Notes: a model not told the origin generated them from the letters alone. 64,000 nt of DNA from Doris montereyensis (GCA_037039925.1 JAXRKP010000603.1:67501-131500); one strand, 5' to 3'. Numbered from the stretch's first letter, positions 1 through 62,538 are shown. Numbers and translations: made by a program.

Positions 1-284
1 GAGAGAGAGAGAGAGATAGGGGGGGGGGTATAAGAAAAAGAAAAGAAAGGAAAGATAAGAAGATTGAAAATACAAGAATGAAAGTGAATACATACATTTC
101 ATGTGGATGACAATGACAGGGGTAAGCATGATTGTCTTAGTGGCTAGAGTGTGACAAGATGGGCTGCAGTGGCAGGCATAAGCACTGACCAATCAGGGGA
201 CGTCGGAAAAGACTGGTCAATAGAACAGATAGATAGGTTGGGTTTTGTTGCATTCTAATTAACCCCATCCACTAAACGTGGATG

Positions 285-412
285 AGAATTTCTTTAATTG
301 AAATTTACGCCGTCCGCCATATGCGATGATCTCAGGCTTGATTAAGAGTAAGAGGAAACAGCAAGATGAAAGATAAGCCAAATAGTGAAAGGAAAGAAAC
401 GGGACTTGCCAC
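285..412 (+). repeat. Family-1 repeat copy
   Basis: Has TTGAAATTTACGCCGTCCGC, GATGATCTCAGG and GGAAACAGCAAGATGAAAGA in family order. Confidence 0.6.
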
Positions 413-449
413 AGCACCTTCGCATCGCATAGCTGGTGGAAAGAAGCAC

Positions 450-571
<122 letters not shown>

Positions 572-1439
572 TAATAATATCAAATGAGTTACAGCGTTTA
601 AAATTATTTATTTTGGCTTTGGAGGGTTTTTCACAGAGGACAAAGCTGTAACTAATAGTACATGTAATAGTAAATAAACACTTTCGAGTAAGGCGGTTCT
701 TTTCTTTTTCTCTTCACAAAAATTTCTTTGATTTTTCATCAAGGACAACCTTGAGCCGGAAAGGCCAAAGACAAAAGCCAAAGAAGGTGAAGAATTGTAA
801 CACGCAACAAGACAGGTGAAGACGCATGTAAAGGAAAATAGAGGGGGAGGGGAGGGAGGTGAAGGGTGGGAAGCCCAGAGGAAGATACAAAATTAATGAA
901 AGAAGATTAAATCGGAACAAAAAAACAACAAACAAACTTATGCATAATATTATATGCAATGGACAATTTCATGTAATTTATATTATTTTTGCCACTTAGT
1001 TGACAATACATGTATTAGTATTAGCAACGGCCTGTTCTTAGTTTTGGGCTTTCTATCTTTTTAAAATTTTATCAGCAAAGTAGAGCTTCTGCCGTGGGTA
1101 TAACTATCCAGTTGTAGACAAGCATGACATATATATGAGTGTGTATATTATGTACATGTATACATTACACATCATCACGGCTAGACATTTGTATTCACCA
1201 ATTCATACTTGACATGTATCTTTATTCTATAATTCAAAGTTTTGAAAGTTAATTAACTTTCATTTGACTTTGTCATAATATTAACAATGATCATTAATTT
1301 AATAAAGAGGCCAACATAATTTCAAATTTTTTTTGTTTTAAGCACAACATAAAACCCATTGAAAACAACCAACAAAACAGCAAAAATAACTTTGGTTTTA
1401 TTAACCCACAGCAACAACAATAAAAAACAAAGTGACAAC

Positions 1440-1810
1440 AAGAAAGTAATCCAATATTTCCAGAGAAGAAACAATAAATGTATTTCTATTTCCAGGAAGA
1501 AGCAATGCATGTATTTCTATTTCCAGGAAGAAACAATACATGCATTTCTATTTCAGGACGAAACAATACATATATTTCTATTTCCTGAAGAAACAATACA
1601 TGTATTTCTATTTCCAGGAAGAAACAATACATGTATTTCCATTTCCAGGAAGAAACAATACTGTATTTCTGTTTTCGGAAAAAAAACAATATATATGTAT
1701 TTCTATTACCAGGAACAAACAATACATGTATTTCTATTTCCAGAAACAAACAATACATGTATTTCTATTTCCAGGCACAGACGTTGCCAAACAATATTTC
1801 CAGGAACACA
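1440..1810 (+). repeat. Minisatellite of about 31-base units
   Basis: About a dozen degenerate copies of ATGTATTTCTATTTCCAGGA followed by AGAAACAATAC. Confidence 0.8.
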
Positions 1811-2091
1811 CAATCTTTCCTGGGACAAATATATTTCCAATGACAAACAGAAACATACAATATTCCAGATGCGGTACAAACAATACTTTTAAGACAATGC
1901 ATGCAAAAACAAATGTTCAACCCACAAAATAAAAGCAAACACTGCATTTGTATGCTAAGGAAAAAGGGACATGGATTGGTTGTATTATCAATAAAGGAGA
2001 AATCTACTTATTATATTGTCAGCATCATAGTACATGTATTATTATTCTTATCATTGAAAATTCCAAACATTCTCTGTCCACCAAACAGCAT

Positions 2092-2245
2092 GTTCAATTA
2101 TAGTTTACCCAGTCCACCATCTGCGGTGATCTCAAGGTGAATTAAGAGTAGAGGAAATAGCAAGATGACAAGTCAATAAGAGAAGACATGATAGCGAAGA
2201 TGTAAGACACCTACACTACCAGAAGCACCCGCCAATCGCCTACTT
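2092..2245 (+). repeat. Family-1 repeat copy
   Basis: Has CCAGTCCACCATCTGCGGTG, ATAGCAAGATGA and CACCCGCCAATCGCC. Confidence 0.65.
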
Positions 2246-2452
2246 TAACTCAGTACAGGAAAACACATTTCCTTATATCTTCACAGTAGTACGGGGAAAA
2301 AGCTCAAGCTCAAAGACATAATCTGTGTGCATGATGAAACAGTGGAAACACTTTGTTGAAACAAGTAACATGTGTAATGCATCCTATAATTTTAAACATT
2401 TCAAAATAGACTAGGGACAAATCAAAATAGTCATGTCAGGGTCAGAGAGGAA

Positions 2453-2610
2453 GGTTCGTTTGTTTCATTGAAATTCACCCCATCCTCCATTGCGGTGATT
2501 TCAGGGTGAATTAAGAGCAAACAGCAAGATGAAAGATAAGTGAATGAAGAAAAGGAAAGAAGTAGCACCTACACTACCAGTATCACCCCATCAACCGCCC
2601 GCAGGGAGGG
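2453..2610 (+). repeat. Family-1 repeat copy
   Basis: Begins CGTTTGTTTCATTGAAATTC and ends near CATCAACCGCCCGCAGGG, with AACAGCAAGATGAAAGATAA between. Confidence 0.65.
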
Positions 2611-3224
2611 GGGGGAAGAAATACAAGAAGAAGAAACACACGAACAAGAATTATGAAACAATTTCTGGTTGTACTACATGTACTGTAGTTTCACCTCATA
2701 GTCATAGTCATAGACAAAGGTGTGAATTTTCAATTATTATTTTTTACTCACCACAAGAAAAAATGTTTACCAAAGCAAGCAACAATTTGTGGAAAAACGG
2801 AGAGTATGTTAATATTATCCGGAACAGACATACCTTTATTAATACCGAAAACAGATATCAGAACAATAATAATAATAATATTATTCATTTCTATATCGCC
2901 CACTCCCATCTTACGACAGCTCTAGGCGCATACCTCTATTAATACCCAAAACAGACACACTTTTTTCTTATTAATACCCGAAACAGCCATACCATAATTA
3001 GTACCCGTACATACCAACCATGTTTGGTTATGTTAATAATGTTATATCATCATATCCTAGCTTCAGAACTTTCCTCACATTCAAATCGGATTCTGGTCAC
3101 AAGTACCGTCACATCTCTGGACACACAACGCATTATAAGAATATTATAATTAAAGAACAGAAATAAGTTTCTATTTCCATGCAACAGTCTGTGATGAACT
3201 TGAAAAGTTGAAAGTGAAAGGGGA

Positions 3225-3895
<671 letters not shown>

Positions 3896-3899
3896 GACA

Positions 3900-4485
3900 G
3901 AGCGCAGACAGAAAAGCAACACAGATTTTGATTCAAAGAAAGGAAGACATGGATGTATAAAACAAGTGAATCTTTTGTGTGTTGCTATGGAAACCTTTGG
4001 TTGTTTACAGTCCAATGACCAAGGTAAGTTGATTACTGACTGTCTGGGAAATGGAAGTGACACAATTATTTTGAGGACTTTCCAAGCTGTCCAGGAATCT
4101 TCTTGAAACATCGCTACGATTCTGATCAAATTTCGTACATGTAAACATCAATTTAAAAAAGATTTAATTGACGTTATTTTGCATACATCAATAGACAGCC
4201 AATTATCATACGATGAGAATATCAGGGTTGAAAATATTCTTATCATATAATATGATTGTGTTGTTAAACATCTATGTTAGACAAGTGAGACAATTATTAC
4301 ACATTGGACAAATTCTCTTCTTGTAAATCCCAAGTAAAATTTGGTCTGTGACTGATGTCTACATGTTTTCATTATATGATAGAAAACATGTAAATGGATA
4401 ACTACACATAGTTTTAATTATTCATATTCAAACAATGATGGTGAAATGCAAATATACAGTAGGTACAATATACAATTTAGTTCCT
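3900..4485. other. Gene-free AT-rich flank
   Basis: Nothing recognisable between the (GA)n locus and the family-3 SINE. Confidence 0.6.
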
Positions 4486-4487
4486 TC

Positions 4488-4665
4488 AAAGTCTGAGTTC
4501 ATCCCAGTTTCTACAGCCTGAAGTAAAGCAGATAATACATCGCCTCATGGACAGGACGCTAGTCTGCCGCAGGCTTTGCCTACACAGCCGATGCTAGTGC
4601 TGATCAACATTCCGGAAATACATGACATGATTAGATTCAAACCCAGGACCTTAATAATAAGGCTA
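4488..4665 (-). repeat. Family-3 SINE, diverged
   Basis: GTTCCTTCAAAGTCTGAG and GGACAGGACGCTAGTCTGC, then CAAACCCAGGACCTTAATAA. Confidence 0.55.
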
Positions 4666-5088
4666 CTATTGCCACACATTATTATAAGTTGACACAAACT
4701 CAAAATATGATTCAGACAGACAAAAAGAAGGAACATGCAAAACCCACAATGTTAAATTCCTAATAATAAATTAATCCATTTTTCTGAATAGTTTTCATAC
4801 AAATGTACATTATTTTCTACACAATAAAATCAAAGAGTAAAATTAAAATGATTTGATAGCGGAAACAGGAAGGCCAATTAATTTTCACTTTCATATAAAT
4901 AAAATGAATACATTGTACTCTGTAGTATATGACATGTTTCAATGACGTAACCTCTCATAGAGTTTTCCTACTCAACACTAGCACACAAATCATTCGAATT
5001 CATTTGTGAATATATATATGTTAACTTTACGACTCTAGCTGAATTTGCCACTCACATAAAAGTATATTGTTAATTTAACAGGAATAAT

Positions 5089-5336
5089 TGAAGGGTCATT
5101 TCAATAGCGTGCCTAAGTCACAATTACGTCACATAGAGAAAAATGCCAAAAACCATGGACTTCCGGTTGGCATTGTGAATTCCAAATTTTTAACGGCTGA
5201 AAATGTGATGTAGTTTTTTCATCTTTTCATTTTGCATACTTTTCAGTAAGCATGATTTCCTTTTATTCCCTAGGATTGTCTCCCTCTCGTTTTTCACTAA
5301 AATAGACATACGCACACTATTGAACTGACCCCTTCA
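5089..5336 (+). mobile_element. MITE family A, copy 1 (248 bases)
   Basis: Terminal inverted repeats of about 30 bases begin TGAAGGGTCATTTCAATAG and end CTATTGAACTGACCCCTTCA. A second, inverted copy is at 59764-60013. Non-autonomous DNA transposon by structure; superfamily not recognised. Confidence 0.65.
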
Positions 5337-5404
5337 GTTATGTTAAATTGTCAAATGACATTACCACCAATAGATTTAGTGAAAAAGAATGCTCAGGCCT
5401 ATCA

Positions 5405-5722
5405 AAAAGAAACTGTCAAGAATCAACGTTGGTGTATCATGTGAGTCACCTAAAAACTGTCAAGAATCAACGTTGGTGTACAACACGAGTCACCTAAAAA
5501 CTGTCAAGAATCAACGTTGGTGTACAACGCGGGTCACCTAAAAACTGTCAAGAATCAACGTTGGTGTACAACGCGAGTCACCTAAAAACTGTCAAGAATC
5601 AACGTTGGTGTACAACGCGAGTCACCTAAAAACTGTCAAGAATCAACCATGGTGTATCACGTGAGTCATCTAAAAACTGTCAAGAATCAACCATGGTGTA
5701 AAACATGTATTACCTCACTTTA
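5405..5722 (+). repeat. Minisatellite, seven units of 44 bases
   Basis: Unit CTGTCAAGAATCAACGTTGG then TGTACAACGCGAGTCACCTA. The last two units share CAACCATGG in place of CAACGTTGG. Confidence 0.85.
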
Positions 5723-5724
5723 AC

Positions 5725-6785
5725 TTTGAGTCATTAAGCGTAAAGAGGATCCATGAAAACAGCAATACATCACGTATACATAATACATGTACATGTAAAT
5801 GTTACAAAATCTGACAATCACAACAATGACCATTTCATTTTAAAACGGTAAATGCGTTTCAACATACTGTCAAAGATGGCACTAATTATCTAATTATGTA
5901 ACATGAATGACACTGACTAAGTATTTATTGATTCATTTCATCATTCACTTTATTCACTATTTCAGCTACATTCACCATTAACAATGAGATGATCTCAGCG
6001 AACACATGATCCTTAAGGAACTCAAAAGCTGAACAATATTGTTGGCATCAAATCAGTGAATCATTTGATATCAACAAGTTACACAAAGATGACTGAATCT
6101 TTGCAACAAAATGTTTGGCAAATGGTATCAAACTTCAGCACTGTACAAGAGTGCATGCAATATGACCAATGATGCACGTTCAATCATAGCGATTACTCAC
6201 CAGCTCTAGCCACCATAGATCCATACTCTAGTCTAGTGTCCAGTTGTACAGATGGTCTGTTACAAAATCTTGGCATTTGAAATTGAGCACCGAAAACTAT
6301 TGCCTTTATACTTTATAATAATATAGATACGATTTCATAGACGCATTCACTCACAGGGGAAAATCACTTTCGAGATGTCTTTTAATATGTAAATGAATAT
6401 AAACATTTGTTGACACATTTATGATCTTAGGTTGTGATTACACAAATGAAATTTTATCAAGTATAAGCAAATAATAGATAAGACTTGAATGATTGAAAAT
6501 AAAAACTTTTTTATATATATTATAATATAATTATTAGAAATGAACATGGTAACTGGGTTTTTTTTTTTTTCAATGATTAATGCAGTATGCAGTGTGGTAC
6601 AGTATTTAGTTTTGTTTTGTTTGGAGAAATAATGTTTAGTTTAATTGCCTGAAATATACCTAAGGATAGTACATTATTATACTGTTGCATATGACAATTC
6701 CCTTGTAAAAAAACCACTAAAAAACTTTTTTTTAAAAACAAAGTAATGTTAAAAATTGAAAATGCAACCAGATTCTCTTTCCCAG
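5725..6785. other. Gene-free AT-rich flank
   Basis: No ORF, RNA gene or repeat family recognised. Confidence 0.6.
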
Positions 6786-6789
6786 CTGA

Positions 6790-7085
6790 GACGGGAGTCG
6801 GTAGTCCAGAGGCAAGGTGTCAGCCTCTCAACCAAAAGGTAGTAGGTTTGAGCCCCGCAAACGGTTAAAAATGTTCTCCATGATCAAGATAGATGGATCG
6901 CCACCTAGTCCCATCGATTAAAAGGAGGTCTTGTATGCACATCACAACACTTTGTGCATATTAAAGATACCTTGGCTGTTTACAAAGCAGCACGGGAAAA
7001 ATAAAAAACAAATTTAAAAAACCCGAGATCACCTAGGTCAATAGTTGTGGATGTGAGTACTGTGAGTAAAATCAAATCAAATCTG
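6790..7085 (+). repeat. Family-2 SINE
   Basis: Same head (GGTAGTCCAGAGGCAAGG), body and AAATCAAATCAAATC tail as the copy at 28268. Confidence 0.75.
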
Positions 7086-7191
7086 AGAATCTTAAAAGTT
7101 TTCGTTTTCTCTCACAACCGGCTTGTGTATAGTGTAGACAATATAATTATGAGCTGATGAAATCTTGGAAAGGCTGTAGTAATGACTGAAT

Positions 7192-7352
7192 TATTCGTTT
7201 GTTTGTTTCATTGAACTTTACCCCCTCCACCACATGCCTGGATGATCTCTGGGTGAATTAAGGAGAGGAAATAGCAAGATGAAAAATAAGTAAAAGAAGG
7301 AAAGGAAAGAAATAGAACCTACCAGTACCAGCAGCGTCCGCCAATCGCCCAT
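7192..7352 (+). repeat. Family-1 repeat copy
   Basis: CGTTTGTTTGTTTCATTGAA at the start, CAAGATGAAAAATAAG and GTCCGCCAATCGCCC later. Confidence 0.65.
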
Positions 7353-7354
7353 TG

Positions 7355-10300
7355 ATCACTGATAGTATTAATAGCAAAGGAAATATGTCAGGTTTACCTA
7401 TGCCTACCCTGTAGGAAATGGTGTAAGTAAGGAGAAAAACAGTCTAGTATGTGTAGTCTATCTACCCTGTAAATAAAATACAATGTCTACTATATATATC
7501 TATCCTATGAAGTGAAATACAATGTACTACTTGGGGTTTTCCTATGCCTGAACCTTTTTCAAAGTACCAACAATTACAAAAATGGTTGTGACAATTCATT
7601 GTTACAGAGAAAAATATTACATGTAATATTACAAAACTGTACAGTAATGGATCAAAAATTCATTCTGATCAGAGAGGCAACAATCTACTTGATTGCCAAG
7701 AGAAAAAAAACCAAAAAAAAACAACTCATCTTCACACAAACAGAACATGTGCCTTATCCATGACAAAATACATGTCTGGAAAAATTGCTATGTTAAAAAA
7801 ACACACAAGTGGGGAAAATACAAATTATGTACAAATGGATAATTATTTATTATCAATATATTAGGGTCTTCCTTTCATTTAATATATTTAACTCAAATAA
7901 TTCTTTAAAAAAATAATTATTAGTCATAACAAAATACCAAAAAGTGGCTTTCTGACTTTTTATTTTTAAGAAATAAACCATTTTCAATTCACCAATCTGC
8001 GAAAAGATAGTGAAAGTGAAATTGCACAAAAGAGTTAAGAACCGTGTTATTGCAGACGTAACATCAAAACCAATTTTAATGCTTGTTTGTAATAAATAAG
8101 AATACGAAGTGCGAGCATGAGAGAGAGAAAATGAAAGAAATAAAGGACACAAGTCGCCAGAAAGAAATGCCATTGTGTGTTGACTTTATAACAACAATCA
8201 TTTTACAAACGTAATTACATTGCATTGATATTTAGATAATATCTAATAAGCCTGCATTAAAAAGGAGAACGGTATTTAAATCTAAAGATCAAATATATTT
8301 TTATAAAGTTTGCTAACATTCCCATAAATCTGATAACTGTAAGTGTAATGCATTGTCACTCAATTATTACACTTATCTCAATGCAGCAAAAACTTCATTA
8401 ACTCATTTGGTGTTCATGCTTTGGGTTATATTTATAGAACTTTATGCATGTATATTTATCTATATACGTGTGTTATGTATTTTACATAGGAAAGGGAATA
8501 GTATTGATTCATTACAAAATTAACCACTTACACTAACTTACATATAGATATTATATGAATCAACCAAAACTTTAAATGAGGAAAAACAAGCTTTTTTCAA
8601 AAGGAAACAGGAAATTACTAAATTATATAAAAATCATAAAACGTCCATGTTATACTGATGAAGTTTAGTGTGTTTTTATCGTTAATCAAAGGGATCAGAG
8701 CAACATTGAAACAATTTGAAAAGTTGATTTTGGGTCAGTGGATGTACAATCATGAAGTTTGATGTCACATGTTAATGTTGTTTTACATAGATGGTAATAA
8801 AATGTAAGTTGATTTACTATGAATGATTCATCAAACAGCGTAACCGGGTTTTGATTTCAACTTATGGCAAAAACTTGTGACCAACATTCTGACAAGTTAT
8901 TATATCTATACCTTTATGAAGCACACATTTTCCTTAATATTTATTGGTTTAAAGAAAATTAAAAGATTATCATAGAATCGTCATAGATAAAAAAAAAAAA
9001 AAGATTTAATAACAGAAGGGCTGAAATAAATTGATACAGATCTAATCTATCTCACTCAAAAGGTTTTGGATAAATAAAAAAAATTCATTATTGTTGTATT
9101 TTTGAGTATTTCAAACACTATATATAAGTTGTTGTTTTTTAAGGCAACTTGGTTTTTTTTTTACTTTTCTTTTCATAATCATATACATAAACGTTTTCAC
9201 CGGCAATGATGAAACTTGAAGAAAAGTGCAAAGTTTCACCAGTCTGAAGGCTGACAAAAAAATGGTCAAAACATGAATAAAAATTGTGTGGTGCAGCAGT
9301 CGATATTGATGACAATCTCGTCATATGGCAAATGCTCCTGGTCAAAGTCAAAATGTAACATGAGAGAAGATGGCATGTGTTTGTTCATATGCATGACATC
9401 ATTGTCATTGTTAGTCCTGCTTTCTTCACAAGGGAACAGGCAGTACTTTCAATCATCAAAAGCATTGCTGGAGGCTATATATGAATGATTTATTTAGTTT
9501 TTACACACCAATCAAAACGACGAGTGTGGTAATGGTAGTGATGTATGACTAAATCATTGTGCATAAGTCAATCCAGCTGAATTCCTTTATGCTTTTTGAT
9601 ATCAATGAGCCTCACTAAATGGAGAATGAAAAGAAGTTTAGTCGATTAAAATACAATCTATGACTCATGAAATGATCCGGTATTGGGAGACTATACAATT
9701 TCAACAAATTAAATTGTGCAACTGGGACATGCATTGTAAACAAAGCAGCTAGTCAGTTGATCTGAAAAATGTGTGTGAAAATAGGCTCAAATATCAACAG
9801 ATATCTTTATTTCATGCATTCACTTGCAAGTTGCATAGCTACAGAGCTTTGGTTGGTTGTTGACATCTTCAAAAATCAAATAAGTCCTTTTTAAGAAAAT
9901 GTGTCTTAAAAATATTCCTAAAGAATAATGCTGGTTTTTCTTTACTTTCTCTGAATACCATTCCTAAGCAAGTAACAGTACTACTGTGTGAATTTCATTA
10001 TCATACAAATTTGGTTAGCCAAAAAACGCTTGATTTCAAACAGGGTTAGTAATGGCATATGCAGCCTTTAAACAAAAAAAAAAAAAAAGTAGATGCATGC
10101 ATGAGGTCAATAGGGAAAAGGGAAACAAATCAAAAAAAGAAAAGCAACACATCAGATAGTAGACTGCAATTGATTGAAGCAGGAAATGGAATTTTATTTT
10201 TGAATTATAATCTACATGAAGAAATAGTTTTTGAGCAGGTCATAATAGGGAGTTCTGTATTTTATGGCCACCGGAGAATTGAAATGGAAAAGTTATAAAA

Positions 10301-10390
10301 AGAAAATCAGTTTTGTTTGCACTTAAAAATTAGAAATGACAGGGCATAAACATGACAAAAATTGTGTAGAAACAAAACATTGATTGTGAA
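7355..10390. other. Gene-free AT-rich flank
   Basis: Only short ORFs without motifs, coding-like composition or splice context. Confidence 0.6.
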
Positions 10391-10392
10391 TA

Positions 10393-10396
<4 letters not shown>

Positions 10397-10481
<85 letters not shown>
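10397..10481 (+). repeat. (TA)n microsatellite
   Basis: About 42 uninterrupted TA units. Confidence 0.95.
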
Positions 10482-10483
<2 letters not shown>

Positions 10484-10663
10484 TTTGACCCCTGCATCCC
10501 CCAAAAGAAAAAGAGACCAATATATATACTACATCAAAAACTTTGCTGACAAAATAAATCTTAAGAAAACCAACAACAGAAACAAGACGCATTAACAATA
10601 GTCCTAAAAAGGAATCCGAAAAAAGTTCATAATTAAATTGGACCTCCATTTTAAAAATCAGAT

Positions 10664-10860
10664 AGGAAAGATTTACAATGCACTGGTGACAAGTGAAACA
10701 ACAAAGCATGATACAGGTTGTGGAAAGATATGCAATGCACTGGTGACAAGTGAAACCACAAAGCATGATACAGGCTGTGAAAAGATTTGCAATGCACTGG
10801 TGACAAGTGAAACCACAAAGCATGATACAGGCTGTGGAAAGATTTGCAACGCACTGACCT
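10664..10860 (+). repeat. Minisatellite, about 3.4 units of 57 bases
   Basis: Unit CACTGGTGACAAGTGAAACC, ACAAAGCATGATACAGG. The 57-base length keeps frames open on both strands. Confidence 0.8.
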
Positions 10861-10869
10861 CCTCTCCTG

Positions 10870-12850
10870 CTTTGCATTGATTTGAACGTGGTAATGAATG
10901 GAATGGAACCCACACCCATCTATAAATAAAACATGGGGACACAAACCACCTTTACATCAATAATTGTGTATTCTCTTGAATCAAATAAATGACATGACAA
11001 GATTCGTGCATCGATACACATACATATACCAATCTCTGGAATTATAAAATCAACACAACTACCGTATTTGTGTATTACACATGAGTCGTGGCCAAAATAG
11101 TAATGGCACATTAGATGCCTATAGAGAACATCCTGACATCTGCATATAATGTTTTAATCCATTTCAACTGTCTCAAACACTAACATACCTAGACTTGAAA
11201 TATAATTCTAAGTAACACACACATACAATTAAACCCTTCAAGCCCATTTTCCTATTCTGCTAAACAATGTGGTAATCTTCCATACTTATAAGTAGAAAAG
11301 GGACAGAACTTCTATCTTACAGAAACTGCATTTAATTCTACCATGTCTGTGAATGTGTGCGCTGGAGACCAGTGGGAAGAGGGGGTGTATGTGCATGTGT
11401 GTGGTTAAAAAAACTGAGAAGAATAATAACACAAAAAAAAGATATATTTAAAACCCTGAATTCTTTTCAGAGAGAGCATAAAAAAGTAAATTAACATAAG
11501 AATAAGATCAGTTTTACCTGGTTCCTCAGTAAACCATGCTATTTACATGAAACTGACAAAATCAGGTCTTAACTTAAAAAAAAAAAAAACTCAACTCCAG
11601 TGAGCGCACATAACAACAAAAGTCTCTCTGAATGAGAAAGTCAACATGAACATAGATAATCAAAGCAGTGTGCCATTTCGAAAAGATCAATACACAAGTA
11701 ACAATGGGTGATCAAACAATATTTTCTATGCAAACAAATTGATTCATGAAGTGAGCTTCCGGGAATTTACAAAAGAGGTACATTTTCATTCTTCTCCAGT
11801 TGGGGTGGCAGTGAATTTGACGGCAAAAAGATTAAATAAATAATTAAATAAATAAATTCATATCATATAGGAAGAAAGAGAAACAAGGAAACCCCAGAGA
11901 TCTTGTATAATAATGGCAGTGAAATCAGGAAATAAAGTTAATGAGAAATCAAGCTAAACAGTTATGGAAAGACACAAGGGAGAAAGAAAACAAGTAAAAA
12001 AGAAAAAGGACAGAATAGAAAAAGACAGACAGACAGAAGAAAAAGGAGAGGAAGAAATCATCATAAATCACAGAACAAAAATAATAAGACCAGAGAAAAT
12101 GACTATCTAACCATTTAATCACTGAGGACGGCTGCTTCCTATTCCTAGCTCTTTTCTTTTACATAGGTATTGCTCTTCCTCTTCTTCTTGCAGTTGTTCT
12201 GTTATTGTTTGTTTCTCCTAAACTATACAAAGCAATTGGCTGGAAGCAAATAAGGAGGACTATAAGTGTTATGAAGTAATCATCACCGTCGCATTAATTA
12301 GATTAGTAGCTCCTGAAAATTGAAGCGCCATCCATCTTAAAGTGAATAAAAGATGGGGAAACAGTTTAGGTGTGAAGTACATATATATATGTGCACTTTA
12401 GATACTGATGATATTAATAATCTTGGCTTGATGGTCAATCTTTTCAAAGCCATTTTATGCAGATTGTATTTCCTGTTATAACTGAATTAGCTAATATACA
12501 AAGTACATATATATAATATAAATTATTTACTGAATATTGACCAGCCATATATGCATTTCTCCAATAAATAGAAAAATACATTATCATCATTTTTCTATCA
12601 ATCAAACTTTCAATTCAGGACAGGAAGGTAAAGCAGTGCTTCACACACACACATGAGCATACAAACGCACACACACACAAGACCCATACAGAGACACAGC
12701 ATAATATTTTTTGCTGTTTTTTGTTGTTTTTTTTTGTCATATAATATCTTTCCAACACACATACGATAGAAATCAACTTGGAAATCACATTTCTTGTGTT
12801 AACATTACATAGCCAGACATGCCTATTGCAACGGGACCGACTAGGTAAGA
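10870..12850 (-). other. Cyclin E downstream region, possible 3' UTR
   Basis: The part near 12100-12850 may be cyclin E 3' UTR. A short ACAC run lies at about 12640-12680. Nothing else is recognised. Confidence 0.4.
12114..12119 (-). terminator. Possible polyadenylation signal for cyclin E
   Basis: Minus-strand ATTAAA lies about 790 bases after the stop codon. I saw no canonical AATAAA on the minus strand between here and the stop. Weak evidence. Confidence 0.25.
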
Positions 12851-12901
12851 ATTAAATACTAGCTGCTGGACGTTTCCAGTTCACACGTCTCGGCAGAAGA
12901 A

Positions 12902-48433
<35,532 letters not shown>

Positions 48434-49124
48434 CTTATTCTGTATGCCTGTCCCTTTCTTACTGAAGAGACGTCACTGAATTGAAAGTAGTGAAAGTACT
48501 ATTGAAACTGTAACCTATGTCATTCAATTCTAAATTCAATGTCTAAGTCCTTCACAAAGAATATCCACAGTCAAAAAGAAAATTTTCATGAACTCATCAC
48601 ACATAACTGAACTGTTGGAAAGCCTTTATCACGATCAAGTTGCCGAATTCCAGCTGTCTGGATTAGATACCTAGAGGAATTGCCTTAGGTCTAAGCACAC
48701 AGATGTGAAAGATCTAGATCTAGAATCTAGCAGACCACTACGATGAGCTCAATGAAGATTTGGGATATTATCTGGTTTTTGTAGATTGATAGCTACTAAA
48801 TATTTACACGAGAATTTTCAATATTGTGGGCCATTGAGGGCCTTAGATTACAGATTTCATCTCGATCGCTAGCCTAGGCCCTAAATCTGCCGGCTTCGTG
48901 TCCAGCAAGTCAAGTAGTGTCTACGCGGCCACGTAAAGATGTCTGTTGGTTATTTTCTGAGTGAACCTACGACATAGAAAGAAGATTCATAAAATGTATA
49001 ATGCTCGTTGATGTCGACATGGGATACACGATTTCTTCGCCTAAATAAGGATCTGTATCCGAGAGCCCGTTATCCCAGCCGACAGATGATAACGCGAACG
49101 GCTGCCTCACTGACACAGCCACGG

Positions 49125-49134
49125 TCCCGCCAAA
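49125..49134 (-). promoter_or_regulatory. E2F-type site upstream of cyclin E
   Basis: Minus-strand TTTGGCGGGA is a perfect match to the classical E2F element. It lies about 690 bases upstream of the cyclin E ATG. Cyclin E is a well-known E2F target in flies and mammals, so the match is in the expected place. Confidence 0.6.
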
Positions 49135-49761
49135 TCGAGCTGGCTTAGAGTGCACTCTTCAATGCAGTCTCGTCGAGAAATTGCAGTTTTTTAATGATTA
49201 ATTTAAAATAGATTTACACTGAATGTGTAACGATTGAAAAACATTCCAATTCATTTGTTTGAAAATGGAAAAAAATAAAAAAATACGTGTTTTTACACAC
49301 ATGCGTGAGACAGGAGTTCCTTGACCGATGGAAAAGTACCTGCCACATCAGAGGGAAAGTGGGTTCAGGGCGCGAAAGATGAATTCCATGAGTTGATTTT
49401 GCAGATTAAATGTTGTCTTTTTAATCAACATGATTATTTTTGTTGAACAGGTTGATTTGAAAACGTTAGTATTCTTTTTTCTCACATGCGCCCCTCGGTG
49501 TTGCCATCTTTGCACATGGCAAGACCAAAATGTAAACATCTCACCACCGTGATATTATCATTGGCGTAACATTTTTAATCTTACTAGTAATTACAGCATG
49601 TTATACATCAAAGTGTAGCAATTGAATTGAAAATTTTGTTTTTTCTATCTATTTGACTAAGCGGTATAGATAATTATAAGCAATAAAGCAAAATATGCAG
49701 TATTTCAAGACAAGTGTGTCAAATCATGAGCTTTCCAACAGCGCATGTCAGTGAGTTCTCT

Positions 49762-49767
49762 GATTGG
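49762..49767 (+). promoter_or_regulatory. Inverted CCAAT box upstream of the BtpA-family gene
   Basis: GATTGG lies 39 bases before the ATG at 49806 and is followed by a CACGCCTCC GC/KLF-like stretch. The short distance to the ATG implies a short 5' leader if functional. Confidence 0.35.
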
Positions 49768-49805
49768 TCTGAATAAGACACGCCTCCTTGTTTATATCAG
49801 CAACA

Positions 49806-62328
<12,523 letters not shown>

Positions 62329-62538
62329 ACAAAGTCAAGGAAGTCAGACATATTCCTATAGAGTCTACAATGATAATGTAACATTTTTGGTTATAAAAAT
62401 ATGCTTTTGTACCTTATTTTTATATGGTATGAAGCTTTGGTCACGTGATGCAACGTTTTGGTTTTTGCATGGAGACAAGGAAAACGACCTTATTCATGAT
62501 GTCATATAGAATTTTAAATAATGCAAAAATTTTGCTAG

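Larger units (their letters stand above)
48434..49805. promoter_or_regulatory. Divergent promoter region between cyclin E and the BtpA-family gene
   Basis: The two start codons face away from each other 1,372 bases apart. The interval lacks the long microsatellites seen elsewhere. It has a GC-richer block around 48850-49150, an E2F site at 49125 and an inverted CCAAT box at 49762. A CRE-like GTGACGTC (minus strand) sits at 48469-48476. No TATA box is placed convincingly for either gene. Transcription starts cannot be fixed from sequence. Confidence 0.6.

Noticed and set aside
1359..1932. Frames of 130-177 codons on the plus strand
   Set aside because: They follow the 31-base minisatellite and have no recognisable fold.
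5405..5722. Regular 44-base repeats that could look like a CRISPR array
   Set aside because: The units are directly adjacent with no unique spacers, and the genome is eukaryotic.
10638..10944. Frames of 80-97 codons on both strands
   Set aside because: They follow a 57-base minisatellite, whose length is a multiple of three; no coding character outside it.
48967..49155. A 62-codon minus-strand frame upstream of cyclin E
   Set aside because: It lies in the promoter region over the E2F site, has no donor in phase and no homology; it could at most be 5' leader.
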